DNA from: DASYXZ01 sp035308965
GTDB lineage: Bacteria > Acidobacteriota > Terriglobia > UBA7540
Direction: 5' to 3'
Assembly (NCBI GenBank): GCA_035308965.1
Contig: DATGFN010000006.1
Coordinates: 1 to 64,000, forward strand
Length of the DNA: 64,000 nt
Shown: one piece after another, positions 52,682 to 60,406 of the stretch
Position numbering within the stretch: the stretch's first letter is position 1
Layout of the letters: each line of letters begins with the position of its first letter
Position numbers and translations under genes: made by a program
The notes under the pieces: generated by a model
Database searches by the model: none
Seen by the model: the letters and a program-made list of their open reading frames with translations, nothing else
Told to the model about the DNA's origin: nothing

Positions 52682-52711
52682 CTCCCACTCCTCCCCAAGG
52701 AGGAGTGGGAG
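52682..52711. repeat. Perfect 13-base inverted repeat (hairpin)
   Basis: CTCCCACTCCTCC (52682-52694) pairs exactly with GGAGGAGTGGGAG (52699-52711) around a CCAA loop. It lies in the gap between the CuA-like gene and the O-methyltransferase gene. There is no long T-run on either side (TTTC on the plus strand), so it may be an imperfect terminator or an RNA processing/attenuation hairpin. Confidence 0.6.
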
Positions 52712-52826
52712 TTTCAGGTGGGCTGGTCGCAGCTTGTATTTCAGCCGAGGAGTAAAGTGTTTCGCGTCTCCTGGGCTGACGAAAAATCATTCTGGTTGCG
52801 GTGGACCGTTTAACGCACTTCCGCCG

Positions 52827-53219
52827 TTAAGGATTGGAAGTCGGCTCCACCACTAACTTTCCCTTCATTTTTCCGTGCCCGAGGCCGCAAAAATCGGAGC
52901 ACTGAAATGGGAAGCTGCCTGCTTTGTCGGCCGTAAATTCTATGGAGGTGGGCTGGCCTTTTTTCAGTTCCTGATCAACCTTGAAGGCTTCCAGTTTGAA
53001 ACCGTGGTCCCGGTCGGAAGCAGTAATGACCAGCCTTACGCGGTCACCCTGCTTCACCGTGATTACGTTGGGATTGAATTCGAACTTCCTGGCTACCACC
53101 GTGATTTCTACCGCGCCGGCAGTGTCCTCCGCAGCTGGTGCGAAACCGTGTGCGAATGCGCCCAGGGCTGACACAACAGACAGTGTCAAAACAATTGAAC
53201 TCCCAATTAATCGCCTCAT
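52827..53219 (-). CDS. CuA-like cupredoxin (cytochrome oxidase subunit II-like soluble domain)
   Basis: The 130-residue secreted protein begins with a signal peptide (SSIVLTLSVVSALGAFAHG). It has the full CuA ligand set: His in RDHGFKLEAF and the motif CSDFCGLGHGKMKG, equivalent to the CxxxCxxxHxxM of cytochrome c oxidase subunit II and nitrous oxide reductase. It has no transmembrane anchor except the signal. Such stand-alone domains occur in copper transfer and in alternative oxidase systems. AGGAGA precedes the ATG. It lies downstream of the type III PKS gene with a 67-base gap. Confidence 0.87.
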   Translation of the reverse strand: MRRLIGSSIVLTLSVVSALGAFAHGFAPAAEDTAGAVEITVVARKFEFNPNVITVKQGDRVRLVITASDRDHGFKLEAFKVDQELKKGQPTSIEFTADKAGSFPFQCSDFCGLGHGKMKGKLVVEPTSNP

Positions 53220-53286
53220 ATTTCTCCTCGGACTCTCAAAGATTTCCTGCTTGTCGAAATCTCGCCTGTGTTTATAAAGTTGCCGA

Positions 53287-54420
53287 TCACCACTTGAGCA
53301 GCGCGGCTTCCGCCGCCATCCCGGGACCGAGCGCCACCATCACGCCCCAGTCGCCGGGTTGGGGGTCGCCAAGGCGCACCACACCGTCCAGGACATACAT
53401 GACTGTGGGCGACGACATGTTTCCATAGCTGCGCAGGACGGTTCTCGAAAATTGCAATTGCTCATCCGTCAAGCCGATGTGCTTCTTGACTTCATCGATC
53501 ACCTTGCGGCCGCCGGGGTGCGCCACCCAGAAACGAATATCGGAACGATTCAAACCGTTGCGCAGAAGCAGCGGGTCCACGGCATTCTCAATCATCGGGC
53601 CCGCCAGGTCCCGGACCTCAGTCGCAAGAATGATACGGAGCTTGCCGTCGCGGTGTTCGAGTCCCACCTTGTCAAGCTGCGCAGGGTCGAGGAATGATTG
53701 GAAATCGACAATCTCAGGAAAGTGAAGGTCAGCACCGGACCCATGAATGTGGCCTATATCGGGATTCGTGCTTAGAAGAAAGGCCGCCGCGCCGTCGGCA
53801 CAGATGGCGTTGCCCACCGCCGTCTCCAGCGTTTTGTCCTGGTAATAGCTCGCCGAGCAAATTTCCACTGCCAGCATTAAGGCTAACTTTCCCGGATTGG
53901 CGCGCGTAAAGTCGCTGGCACGCTGAAGAGTGGGAACCGCTCCCGCACAACCCAAACCCAGCATCGGGGCGCGCTGTACGTCGGGGCGGAATCCCAACTG
54001 CCCGATCAGCCGGCTCCCCAAATCGGGGCAGAGATAGCCCGTGCAGGAGCAAACCAGAAACAGATCGACGTCCCGGGGAGTGATTCCCGCGGACTCCAGG
54101 CAGGCGTTAACCGCCCTGCTTCCGATCTGCATGGCGCCTTGCAAATAGCGCTGGTTCAATTCGTCCGCGGTCTCGAACCGATTGAAGTTTTCCGGGTCCA
54201 AGTAAAAACAGCGGGATTCGATACCGCTGTTCAAAAAGATCCTGAGAATTCGCAAGTCGGTGTAGCCCAACATGCGAAAAGTCTCCTTTTGTGAGAGTCG
54301 AAGAACAGGATTCGCATTTCCAAAGCCGCAGATTCTGGGATTTACCTGGTTCGCCTTATCCCAGGCATTCAATTCTTCCCGTCGTTCGGTCATGAGTGCT
54401 TCGATCGGATATGTAGCCAA
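53287..54420 (-). CDS. Type III polyketide synthase (chalcone/stilbene synthase family)
   Basis: The catalytic triad is complete. Counting from the longer TTG start at 54462, Cys172 lies in MLGLGCAGAVPTLQR, His315 in WVAHPGGRKVID and Asn348 in SYGNMSSPTVM. The length (about 377-391 residues) is standard. Other core features are LVCSCTGYLCPDL and CADGAAAFLLS. I prefer the TTG at 54420 because GGGAGGG lies just upstream; the TTG at 54462 is possible. Bacterial members make alkylresorcinols, alkylpyrones and related phenolic lipids, or naphthalenes, from acyl-CoA and malonyl-CoA. Neighbours are an O-methyltransferase, DUF2231 and copper proteins. The product cannot be inferred from sequence alone. 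Confidence 0.92.
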   Translation of the reverse strand: MATYPIEALMTERREELNAWDKANQVNPRICGFGNANPVLRLSQKETFRMLGYTDLRILRIFLNSGIESRCFYLDPENFNRFETADELNQRYLQGAMQIGSRAVNACLESAGITPRDVDLFLVCSCTGYLCPDLGSRLIGQLGFRPDVQRAPMLGLGCAGAVPTLQRASDFTRANPGKLALMLAVEICSASYYQDKTLETAVGNAICADGAAAFLLSTNPDIGHIHGSGADLHFPEIVDFQSFLDPAQLDKVGLEHRDGKLRIILATEVRDLAGPMIENAVDPLLLRNGLNRSDIRFWVAHPGGRKVIDEVKKHIGLTDEQLQFSRTVLRSYGNMSSPTVMYVLDGVVRLGDPQPGDWGVMVALGPGMAAEAALLKW

Positions 54421-54467
54421 GACGCCCTCCCGCAACTTTTTACTGCCTGAACTTCCCCGCAAGAGAA

Positions 54468-54920
54468 CTAGCCCGGGGGTATTTCGACGCCGCTTAAAAT
54501 GCCGCCGAGGTGCCCGGTAAGTGCGATTAGGGCGACGGCGAACAGCTCAACAACGAGATAAGGGACTGTAAACCGTTCCTCAGATCCTTTCCTCTGCCGC
54601 ATTCGCCACCAGGCAAGCAGCCAAATCAGCGCGGCGGAGGTAAGCCCCAGGATCAAGTGGAACCGTAAGTTGCCTTTCAGCTTCTCTCCTTCAAGAAGCC
54701 ACTGCCAGGCGATAAGTCCCGTAGCCACCGCCGGCAAGGCCGCCACCGCTGCCCCCAACAGGTTGTAATAGGCAGCGGTGGAAATCGTTCTGTCACGCCT
54801 CCACCGGGCGAGCAAGTCGAAGAACGCGCTGGCCATGAACAACGCAATCGGGAAGTGGATCACCACGACGTGCTGGGCGTGTTTCGCGAGTAGCGCGGTC
54901 TTCAAGTCAAAGGGATTCAT
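54468..54920 (-). CDS. DUF2231-like membrane protein
   Basis: The 150-residue protein has four hydrophobic helices (VVIHFPIALFMASAFFDLLA, LLGAAVAALPAVATGLIAWQ, HLILGLTSAALIWLLAWW, LVVELFAVALIALTGHLGGI) with conserved His (HPP-like HFP near the N-terminus and GHLGG near the end), as in DUF2231. Members are often linked to c-type cytochromes and oxidases and may bind heme. It lies just upstream of the PKS gene (stop near 54468) and 21 bases behind the plastocyanin-like gene, so all three probably share a transcript. Confidence 0.78.
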   Translation of the reverse strand: MNPFDLKTALLAKHAQHVVVIHFPIALFMASAFFDLLARWRRDRTISTAAYYNLLGAAVAALPAVATGLIAWQWLLEGEKLKGNLRFHLILGLTSAALIWLLAWWRMRQRKGSEERFTVPYLVVELFAVALIALTGHLGGILSGVEIPPG

Positions 54921-54941
54921 TTCAGCCTCAGATTTCCGTAT

Positions 54942-55310
54942 TTACTGCACTATCACCTTTCCGGTCATTTTCGGATGTATCGCGCAGAAGTAGGAATACG
55001 TACCTGCTTTGGTAAATGTAAAAGAGAACTTCTGGTCGGTGTCCATCACAGGTGACTTCAGAGTCTTACCTTCAGTACTGACGACGTTGTGGGGCACGTC
55101 ATCCTGATTTGTCCAAGTGACGGTTGTCCCTGCGGGGACGGTTAAAGTGGTTGGCGTAAAACTAAAGTTGTCGATCTTGACCTGATACTTGCCGCTTGCG
55201 TTGTTGTCCTGGCTCGCAGCCGGCCTGGCTTGACTGAAATTCAACAAGCCGAAGGCTAACAAAAGAAGCGTTCCGACGGTCTTGCTTGGGGTTATTTTTC
55301 TCAAATTCAT
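54942..55310 (-). CDS. Plastocyanin/amicyanin-like blue copper protein
   Basis: The 122-residue secreted protein has a signal peptide and a cupredoxin core (VKIDNFSFTPTTLTVPAGTT). The copper ligands are all present: His in DDVPHNVVS and Cys-x2-His-x2-Met-like FCAIHPKMTGKV. AAGGAGA precedes the ATG. It is the first gene of the run with DUF2231 and the type III PKS. It probably shuttles electrons in the periplasm, possibly to the DUF2231 or CuA-like proteins; partners are inferred. Confidence 0.88.
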   Translation of the reverse strand: MNLRKITPSKTVGTLLLLAFGLLNFSQARPAASQDNNASGKYQVKIDNFSFTPTTLTVPAGTTVTWTNQDDVPHNVVSTEGKTLKSPVMDTDQKFSFTFTKAGTYSYFCAIHPKMTGKVIVQ

Positions 55311-55449
55311 TTTCTCCTTTTAGTAAAGTAGTGATCGGTGACCAAGGTCAAAACAAAACCTCAATCACCCGACGCAAGTAAAACTCAAACGAAAATCTTC
55401 TCCGTTCGGCACTTTTCACTTTCCACGTGCCGCTTGATACTTACTCTTG

Positions 55450-56433
55450 CTACGCCAGCGATGAATCCACAATCGCCAGCGAATGGTTGGTCTCCACGTA
55501 GTTAACATCGGTTACGCCCAGTACGCTGCGAAGCTGATCCGCGGGCACTTTCATCGGGCCCGGAGAAGGCGCCGAGCCGGGCGCAGGCTGCGGGAATGCG
55601 GTCGAGCACGCCGTGTGGAAAGTGATGTTGCCTTCTACTTTCTTCATGGTCTGGTGAATGTGACCGTTCAGCACGGTGACCGAGCCAAAGCGCTTGAGAT
55701 ACGAAAGCGCCTGGGCGCTGTCGTCTGTTCCCCAGCCCCAGTCGGGATACACCGTCCAGAGAGGAATGTGCGCGAAGACTACGATGGGCGCGCTGCTTTT
55801 CAAGTGCTTAACATCTTTCTCGAGCCACTCGAGCTGATCCGCGCCCAGGGTGCCAAGCCCGCCCGCCTTGAGGTTCAACACGTTGACCAAACCGATGAAG
55901 TGCACGCCATTCTTGTCGAAGCTATACCAACCCCCGCCCTGCGCGGACTTGCCGTAGCGGTCCAGATAATCCTTGCCGTTGTCGGTGAGGACGTCATGCT
56001 CGCCGGGAACGAAAAACACATCCTTGGCACTGGCGCTTTTCAGCATTTGATCCACCGTGTCGAACTCGGCGGCCTTGGAGAGGTGGCTGATGTCGCCCGT
56101 GTGAAGAATAAAAGCGGGGGGTGTGGGCAAAGCGTTGATCCGATCGATCGCCACTTGCAGAGTCGCGGCCACATCCGGGTTCGCCGCCTTGTTGAAACCC
56201 ATGTGGCTATCACTGATCTGAACGAAGCTCAATTCACCCATCATCTGCTTGTGGTGCATCTTGGGCAGGGCGCCGAGCGCGTAGGAGCTGAGAACTCCAC
56301 CCTTGATCACGCACAGCGCTCCCGTGCCCGCCCATGCCATACATTTCAGGAAGCCGCGGCGGTCAACGCCATCGGAGTTGTGGTTGTGATGAATGATGTT
56401 GTCATGGCCAATTGAGGAACCTTTCTTCGACAT
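55450..56433 (-). CDS. Tat-exported calcineurin-like metallophosphoesterase
   Basis: The 327-residue protein carries a twin-arginine signal (DRRGFLKCMAWAGTGALCV). The calcineurin-like motifs follow in order: QISDSHMGF, LHTGDISHL, VPGEHDVL (Glu in place of the usual Asn of GNHD), VFAHIPLW and LNGHIHQT. This metal-dependent phosphatase family includes CpdA/Icc and many secreted phosphatases. AAGGAGA precedes the ATG at 56433, and an ECF-like promoter lies about 65 bases upstream. A TatA-like gene is nearby. Confidence 0.88.
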   Translation of the reverse strand: MSKKGSSIGHDNIIHHNHNSDGVDRRGFLKCMAWAGTGALCVIKGGVLSSYALGALPKMHHKQMMGELSFVQISDSHMGFNKAANPDVAATLQVAIDRINALPTPPAFILHTGDISHLSKAAEFDTVDQMLKSASAKDVFFVPGEHDVLTDNGKDYLDRYGKSAQGGGWYSFDKNGVHFIGLVNVLNLKAGGLGTLGADQLEWLEKDVKHLKSSAPIVVFAHIPLWTVYPDWGWGTDDSAQALSYLKRFGSVTVLNGHIHQTMKKVEGNITFHTACSTAFPQPAPGSAPSPGPMKVPADQLRSVLGVTDVNYVETNHSLAIVDSSLA

Positions 56434-56496
56434 GATGCGTCTCCTTTTTCTCTGGTGCGCTGATTCTCGGCGGTCACTTCATCCGCCTTCACATTG

Positions 56497-56525
56497 CCAT
56501 ACCGCGATGCTCGTCCGAATATTCC
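56497..56525 (-). promoter_or_regulatory. ECF-type promoter (copy 3) for the metallophosphoesterase
   Basis: Minus strand: GGAATATTC (56517-56525), exactly 14 bases, then GTATGG (56497-56502). The gene starts at 56433, leaving a leader of about 55 bases. Divergent from copy 4, with 25 bases between the two -35 elements. Confidence 0.6.
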
Positions 56526-56550
56526 CGGAATGTTTGCTGAATGAGCTTCG

Positions 56551-56579
56551 GGAATAAAATAGAGCGGGAAGAAGTCTTG
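56551..56579 (+). promoter_or_regulatory. ECF-type promoter (copy 4), no gene recognised downstream
   Basis: GGAATAAAA (56551-56559), exactly 14 bases, then GTCTTG (56574-56579). It shares CTTCGGGAATAAAAT with copy 6, and the 25-base distance to its divergent partner is the same as in the copy 5/6 pair, so the two promoter pairs are duplicates. Confidence 0.55.
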
Positions 56580-56959
56580 CTCTTTTGGCTTTCCCAGGAT
56601 TTAAGCGGGTGTTCTCAAGCAGTGTTGGGTGGGCAGATGCTGCTCGACGTTTTCAGGATCGGTGGAGCAGTCAGCACTGGTTCCGCACCTTCGGGAGCGC
56701 GGGTTCTTCTCGGAAGCTCCGTCTGGGGCGGTGACGTGTTCCGGTTCATGGACCAGCATTGCCGCAAATAGGCCAACACGTGGATTTGGCGTGGGCGGAG
56801 TTGCCGGTCGTCCTCTCGAATACGTTGGCGGGCTAGTGAAATGGACTGCTTATGTTCCGATTACTCTGCCATTCAAGTGAAACGGGGGGCAAGCCGTCGC
56901 TTCGCCGACATAATGCGAAAACGAGGCCAGCCCCTGGTTGCACGATTCTGTCAGGCGAA
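56580..56959. other. Region after orphan ECF promoter without a recognised gene
   Basis: About 380 bases between the copy 4 promoter and the convergent small secreted protein. The open frames (up to about 80 codons) match nothing I know and lack ribosome sites. A transcript from copy 4 would run through here and antisense to the gene at 56960-57415. The stretch may be the remnant of a gene or encode a small RNA. Confidence 0.35.
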
Positions 56960-57415
56960 CTACCTCCCGACTGTGGAGACACCAAGTGTGAGCTGCGAAT
57001 GAAGCTCCGCCTCATGGGCCGCCGGTCCCCTTTTGTTCCGAGGTACCGGATAGCTCAGCGTCAGGCCCGCTTCCCCAGCATCAAACGTTTGAATTGCGTA
57101 ACCTGCGGCGGTGTTTACCAGGTTCAATTGGCTGTGATTGGAAATCTCTTTATGATCGGCGACACTGGCCAAAATGATGGCCGACTTTCCCTCTCCCCGG
57201 ACGACCAGATAATTGTAGGTGCTGGCCGAATCCATTTCCATCGAGATTGTGTAATCCCCCGGCGTCAGGGTTGCGCTTCCCCACCGAGCCTCGACCGGCA
57301 GAGTGAATTTCCCCATGTAGTTGCCCTGCGCTTTCCCTTGGCTTGCGGCCAGGCAAAGAGACAGAGCCATGAAGCCAACGTTCATTACTAATTTCAAGTT
57401 TCGGATCGATTTCAA
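56960..57415 (-). CDS. Small secreted hypothetical protein
   Basis: Starting at TTG 57415, behind GAGGAG, the product is about 151 residues. It has a signal peptide (NVGFMALSLCLAASQGKAQG) and a beta-rich domain (GKFTLPVEARWGSATLTPGD, YTISMEMDSASTYNYLVVRG). This resembles small secreted proteins that are numerous in Acidobacteriota; I know no defined function. The longer frame to 57487 would run over the copy 5 promoter -10 box and is rejected. Copy 5 lies about 80 bases upstream, so the protein is a probable member of the ECF regulon. Confidence 0.75.
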   Translation of the reverse strand: MKSIRNLKLVMNVGFMALSLCLAASQGKAQGNYMGKFTLPVEARWGSATLTPGDYTISMEMDSASTYNYLVVRGEGKSAIILASVADHKEISNHSQLNLVNTAAGYAIQTFDAGEAGLTLSYPVPRNKRGPAAHEAELHSQLTLGVSTVGR

Positions 57416-57491
57416 TTTAGTTCTCCTCTTGGGTTCTGGCGATCCGCGTTTTGATCTTGCCACGCACATCATTTTGACCGCCTCCACCCGC

Positions 57492-57520
57492 CTATACCGC
57501 CACCGCCCAATGAATATTCC
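57492..57520 (-). promoter_or_regulatory. ECF-type promoter (copy 5) for the small secreted protein
   Basis: Minus strand: GGAATATTC (57512-57520), exactly 14 bases, then GTATAG (57492-57497). The gene starts at 57415. Confidence 0.6.
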
Positions 57521-57545
57521 TGAAAATTGGGCTGATTTGGCTTCG

Positions 57546-57574
57546 GGAATAAAATCGCAGGCCCGCGAGTCTTA
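57546..57574 (+). promoter_or_regulatory. ECF-type promoter (copy 6) for the sigma gene at 57610
   Basis: GGAATAAAA (57546-57554), exactly 14 bases, then GTCTTA (57569-57574). The sigma start lies about 35 bases downstream, which supports autoregulation of the sigma/anti-sigma pair. Confidence 0.65.
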
Positions 57575-57609
57575 TCTTCGATAGCCTGAATTAGAGGTGA
57601 AGCTGGCCG

Positions 57610-58128
57610 TTGCCGGAAGCAAACCAAATCGGGAGTTTTGAACAGACCGTCCTGCCGCATTTGGATGCGGCCTATAACCTGGCGCGTTGGCTGACGCGCA
57701 ATGACCATGACGCCGAAGATGTGGTGCAGGAAGCTTACCTGCGGGCCTTCGAATTCTTTGCAGGATTCTATGGCACCGACGGACGCGGCTGGTTGCTCAC
57801 CATCGTGCGCAACACTTGTTACACGTGGTTACGCAGGAACCGGAGCGGAGAACTTTTGACGCAATTCGATGAAGAAATTCATCGTGAGGAAATTGCGAGC
57901 CCGAACCCGGAGGAACTGTTCCTGGAGAACGCAGACCGCCAGCATCTCCAGGACGCTCTGGAAGAATTACCGGCCGAGTTTCGCGAGGCATTGGTGCTGC
58001 GGGAGATCGAGGGATTGTCTTACAAAGAAATCGCAGACGTTTCCGGGATTCCGCTGGGTACGGTGATGTCCCGCTTGGCCAGGGCGCGTGATCGGCTGAA
58101 GGACGCCCTGGCCCGGCGCATAAAATAA
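57610..58128 (+). CDS. ECF-type RNA polymerase sigma factor
   Basis: The 172-residue protein starts with TTG behind GAGGTGAAG. Region 2 is PHLDAAYNLARWLTRNDHDA, then VVQEAYLRAFEFFAGF and TIVRNTCYTWLRRNR. Region 4 is LPAEFREALVLREIEGLSYK, then IPLGTVMSRLARARDRL. It is a close paralog of the sigma factor at 46397. It is followed after 11 bases by an anti-sigma gene with a zinc-binding motif, the usual paired arrangement. Copy 6 of the shared ECF-like promoter lies directly upstream, so it may control the promoter family seen in this window. Confidence 0.93.
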   Translation: MPEANQIGSFEQTVLPHLDAAYNLARWLTRNDHDAEDVVQEAYLRAFEFFAGFYGTDGRGWLLTIVRNTCYTWLRRNRSGELLTQFDEEIHREEIASPNPEELFLENADRQHLQDALEELPAEFREALVLREIEGLSYKEIADVSGIPLGTVMSRLARARDRLKDALARRIK

Positions 58129-58139
58129 GGAGTGCTAGA

Positions 58140-58910
58140 GTGAGCTGCCAGGAAACTGAGGGTCTTATCCACGGCTACGTCGACGGTGAGCTGGACTTGG
58201 TGCGCAGCATCGAAATCGAGCGGCACATGGAAGGCTGCGAGGGGTGCGCACACGCGTACCAGACCCAGCAGAGTTTGAAAAGCGCGTTCCGGTCCGCCCC
58301 ACTCAGATTCAAAGCACCGGCGGAGCTTCAAAGCCGCATCCAGTCGTCGTTGCGAAAAGCGGGCAAAGCCGCCCCGGCGCCTCGCGCGTTCCATTGGCTT
58401 CCCACACTGAGGTGGGCGGGCGCCGTGGCCGCCCTGGCACTCATGGCCGTCATTGGCTGGAATTTGGCGCGTGTTGCGCGCCCGCCCTCTGGCGATGACC
58501 TCGTAGCCCAGGAGGTTCTCGCCAGCCATGTGCGCTCGCTCATGGCCAATCATCTGGCCGATGTGCCTTCCACCGACCAGCACACGGTCAAGCCGTGGTT
58601 TAACGGCAAGCTCGATTTCTCCCCGCCGGTCGTGGATTTGGCAGGGGATGGATTCCCGTTGGTAGGCGGGCGCCTCGATTATCTGGAAGACAGGCCGGTG
58701 GCGGCGCTGGTTTATCAGCGCCGGAAACATTTTATCAATCTATTCATCTGGCCTTCGGCGTCAGACTCAGGCCAGCGCGCGGTGATGCGGCAAGGGTACA
58801 ATCTGATTCATTGGACCCATTCCGGGATGACCTATTGGGCCGCGTCCGATCTTAACAACAGCGAGCTTCAGGAATTCGTACAGTTGATCCAAGCACCTGT
58901 CACTAAATAA
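58140..58910 (+). CDS. Zinc-finger anti-sigma factor with membrane anchor
   Basis: The 256-residue protein starts with GTG behind GGAG, 11 bases after the sigma gene. The N-terminal anti-sigma domain has the zinc motif His29-x3-Cys33-x2-Cys36 (RHMEGCEGC), a hallmark of ZAS-type anti-sigma factors. One transmembrane helix follows near residues 88-108 (AGAVAALALMAVIGWNLARV), then a periplasmic domain of about 145 residues containing TVKPWFNGKLDFSPPVVDLA. It likely holds the sigma factor inactive until an envelope signal changes its binding; the signal is unknown. Confidence 0.92.
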   Translation: MSCQETEGLIHGYVDGELDLVRSIEIERHMEGCEGCAHAYQTQQSLKSAFRSAPLRFKAPAELQSRIQSSLRKAGKAAPAPRAFHWLPTLRWAGAVAALALMAVIGWNLARVARPPSGDDLVAQEVLASHVRSLMANHLADVPSTDQHTVKPWFNGKLDFSPPVVDLAGDGFPLVGGRLDYLEDRPVAALVYQRRKHFINLFIWPSASDSGQRAVMRQGYNLIHWTHSGMTYWAASDLNNSELQEFVQLIQAPVTK

Positions 58911-58962
58911 ACTGGCTGATTCGCCGCGGGATTCACGCCACGGGGATGCGTCATCTTTTTCC

Positions 58963-59331
58963 CTAGGCGGGAACTCCTACTAATCTGTCTATGCAAGAAA
59001 GGAGGAGTGATAGATCAACCGGCTTTTGTAGAAACTCGCAGGCTCCGAGTTTGAAGACTTCTGATTGCTCATTTGAGTCAATGCTCCCGCTAACCACAAT
59101 TACGGGAACTTGCTTTGTTTTCGGGTCGGACTTAAGTTGGCGGAGCACAGCGCGGCCTGTCCCCCCGGGCATTTGAATGTCGAGAATGATTGCATCCGGG
59201 GTCCGCCGACTGGCGGCAAACCACGCCTGGAATGCGTCAAAAGCGACTGTCACCCGGTAACCCTTTTTCTTGAGACACGATGAGAGCAGGGTTGTTTGAA
59301 TTGGATCATCATCTGCAATTAAGATCATCAT
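58963..59331 (-). CDS. Single-domain response regulator (receiver only)
   Basis: The 122-residue protein is a stand-alone receiver: acidic pocket ADDDP, phospho-acceptor Asp51 in AIILDIQMPGG, Ser in VIVVSGSID and Lys103 in EFLQKPVD. It has no output domain. It lies 140 bases behind the receiver-GGDEF gene on the same strand, and the large hybrid kinase upstream is a plausible phosphodonor. Confidence 0.9.
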   Translation of the reverse strand: MMILIADDDPIQTTLLSSCLKKKGYRVTVAFDAFQAWFAASRRTPDAIILDIQMPGGTGRAVLRQLKSDPKTKQVPVIVVSGSIDSNEQSEVFKLGACEFLQKPVDLSLLLSCIDRLVGVPA

Positions 59332-59471
59332 GGATTTATTCCTTTAGTGAATTTCCTGGTACAGCTTCTTTTTGTCTCATTTTCTTAGCCATGAGTTTCA
59401 AAGTGCTTCGCGCATTGGGTTGTGACCGCGAGACCGTCGTGCAATTCGGCCCAGAGTTCCCCACAAAACTC

Positions 59472-60404
59472 TTACGCCGCAACGCACGCGTGGAGCTCCA
59501 TGGCTTGCTCCACGCGGTTTCGGCCCTTTTCTTTGGCCCTGTAGAGGGCCTCGTCAGCGGCGCGCACCCAGGTAGTTGTGTCCTCGATGTTTGTATTAAG
59601 GCCCCCGGCTACGCCAAGGCTCAAGGTGACCGGAATGAGCCCACCCGAGCTTTCGAATGGCTTGGAGGAGATCGCTGCACGTAGCCTTTCGGCCTGCTTC
59701 ACCGCATCGGCAACTTCACATTCCGGCAGGATCACCATGAATTCTTCTCCTCCATAGCGCCCCACCCAGTCGTAAAGCCTGACACCTGAACCAAGTCTGC
59801 TTGCCGCCTCGCGCAAGACTTCATCGCCCACCAAGTGCCCAAAGGTATCGTTGATCTGCTTGAAATGGTCCAGGTCCGCCATGATCACTGCCACTGGCGC
59901 GCCCTGGCGGTCGGCTCGGGACAACTCCCGCCGCAAGGCATCCAATGTCGCGCCGCGATTCCAAAGACCCGTCAAATTGTCGTGGGTGGCCTGAAATCGA
60001 AGGGCATCGCGCGAAGCAATCAGCGATTCCTGCAATTCAAGAATGCGTATTCCTGAACGGAGACGGGCCTTAAGCTCGCCACTATCAAAGGGCTTGCTGA
60101 GGTAATCGTCGGCCCCCGCTTCGATTCCCTCCACCACATCCTCCTTAAGCCCCCTCGCCGTCAGGAGGATGACGTAGGTGTAGGGCTCGGCTCTTAGTTC
60201 GCGAATCTTCTGGCAAACCTGAAGCCCATCCATCTCCGGCATCATCCAGTCCAGAATGGCGATGCGTGGAGCATCCTCGCCCTGAAGTATTTTCCATGCT
60301 TCTGCGCCATTAGTCGCGATATCCACTTCAAAATTCCATTTCTGAAGCATGACCTCCAGCAGCCGCCGCGAAACCGGCTCGTCTTCGGCTATCAGGATCC
60401 TCAT
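59472..60404 (-). CDS. Response regulator with GGDEF domain (diguanylate cyclase, PleD-like)
   Basis: The 310-residue protein has a receiver domain (Asp52 in AILDWMMPEMDG, Lys in DYLSKPFDSG) and a GGDEF domain. The active-site GGEEF is at residues 218-222. An inhibitory-site motif RLYD at 209-212 sits exactly five residues before it, so product feedback by c-di-GMP is expected. It starts two bases after the stop of the hybrid kinase gene and is surely co-transcribed with it. It makes cyclic di-GMP when phosphorylated; c-di-GMP could affect the exopolysaccharide genes, but that link is not shown. Confidence 0.93.
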   Translation of the reverse strand: MRILIAEDEPVSRRLLEVMLQKWNFEVDIATNGAEAWKILQGEDAPRIAILDWMMPEMDGLQVCQKIRELRAEPYTYVILLTARGLKEDVVEGIEAGADDYLSKPFDSGELKARLRSGIRILELQESLIASRDALRFQATHDNLTGLWNRGATLDALRRELSRADRQGAPVAVIMADLDHFKQINDTFGHLVGDEVLREAASRLGSGVRLYDWVGRYGGEEFMVILPECEVADAVKQAERLRAAISSKPFESSGGLIPVTLSLGVAGGLNTNIEDTTTWVRAADEALYRAKEKGRNRVEQAMELHACVAA

Positions 60405-60406
60405 GG

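Noticed and set aside
55483..56415. 310-codon plus-strand frame opposite the metallophosphoesterase
   Set aside because: Its length equals that of the antisense frame; the minus-strand protein has complete catalytic motifs and a Tat signal.
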